A stretch of 64,000 bases of DNA, taken from positions 248,001 to 312,000 of the forward strand of contig NZ_CP104208.1 in the NCBI RefSeq assembly GCF_026230175.1, read 5' to 3'. Shown here piece by piece: positions 63,899 through 64,000 of the stretch (the stretch's first letter is position 1; each line of letters starts with the position of its first letter). Made by a program: the position numbers and the translations under genes. The DNA comes from Desulfovibrio mangrovi (GTDB lineage Bacteria; Desulfobacterota; Desulfovibrionia; Desulfovibrionales; Desulfovibrionaceae). A model generated the notes under the pieces. That model searched no databases. It saw only the letters and a list, made by a program, of their open reading frames with translations, and was not told the DNA's origin.

Positions 63899-63965
63899 GG
63901 CTCCCCTGTTCATATGACGAATTAAAAGTTCGTCAAGCGAGCAGGTGGAGCCTTTCTTTTTTTTC
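63899..63965 (+). terminator. Branched intrinsic terminator or structured RNA after the ParB-nuclease operon
   Basis: GGCTCC-CCTG pairs with CAGG-T-GGAGCC (one bulge). It encloses a second 6-bp hairpin GACGAA/TTCGTC with a 7-base loop and unpaired arms. It is followed by TTTCTTTTTTTTCC. More elaborate than an ordinary terminator. Confidence 0.8.
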
Positions 63966-64000
63966 CAAATGGCGAGCATAGCCAAAAAGCATGATTCATA

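Noticed and set aside
63899-63965. Possible retron or CRISPR-like RNA at the right edge
   Set aside because: No reverse transcriptase, no repeats; a T-tract follows the hairpin, so terminator is the simplest reading.

Overview
The window looks like a chromosomal stretch of a Gram-negative sulfate reducer of the Desulfovibrionales. This is inferred from the PEP-CTERM/exosortase exopolysaccharide locus with an EpsI-fused exosortase, the gene style and codon use, and the sigma-54 and c-di-GMP regulation; no ribosomal marker is present to confirm it. The left edge (1-5.3 kb) is ordinary core genome: the end of an oligopeptide ABC transporter (dppD/dppF type), a HIT hydrolase, a membrane protein with an 11-residue Gly/Ala repeat, and a tandem universal stress protein. 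This stretch also holds a tRNA-Leu 3' end scar (3780-3800) and a decayed integrase (about 5.5-6.2 kb), both marks of past integration.

From 6.6 to 52.6 kb the window is one large extracellular-matrix region. A diguanylate cyclase with CBS-like and PAS regions, a PilZ protein and a PrsR-type sigma-54 activator come first. They are followed by the biosynthesis/export operon: export protein, outer-membrane barrel, chain-length regulator, CpsD-like ATPase, ExeA-like ATPase, exosortase-EpsI, initiating sugar-phosphate transferase, and a TPR lipoprotein. Next come three small secreted proteins with a P-I-x-G C-terminal sorting signal, and a 1055-residue RTX adhesin. A c-di-GMP-I (GEMM) riboswitch precedes the first sorted protein. 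Sigma-54-type -24/-12 sites precede the sorted proteins and the adhesin; the adhesin's site matches consensus perfectly. The region ends with nucleotide-sugar synthesis (UDP-glucuronate, GDP-mannose, GDP-fucose), a flippase, a polymerase, an acetyltransferase, six glycosyltransferases, a beta-helix protein and a radical SAM enzyme. Together these genes read as a regulated pathway that makes, exports and decorates a fucose/mannose/glucuronate-containing polymer and its anchored proteins. Four gene-poor gaps interrupt it. Two of them contain decayed IS3-family transposases, a third IS3 relic lies next to the first sorted protein, and one intact IS3 element closes the region.

From 54.3 kb to the right edge there is an integrated element. 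It begins at a displaced tRNA-Leu 3' fragment with its own terminator. It carries a tyrosine integrase, a run of small minus-strand genes each with a strong ribosome binding site, a phage CII-type regulator, a CI-like repressor with paired operators, and cargo. The cargo includes a TerB-like/BRCT protein and, at the far right, a compact operon of a ParB-like protein, a second HTH protein, a beta-CASP metallo-beta-lactamase nuclease and a small 86-residue protein, ending in an elaborate hairpin terminator. That four-gene operon is the best candidate here for an undescribed system; its function cannot be read from sequence alone.
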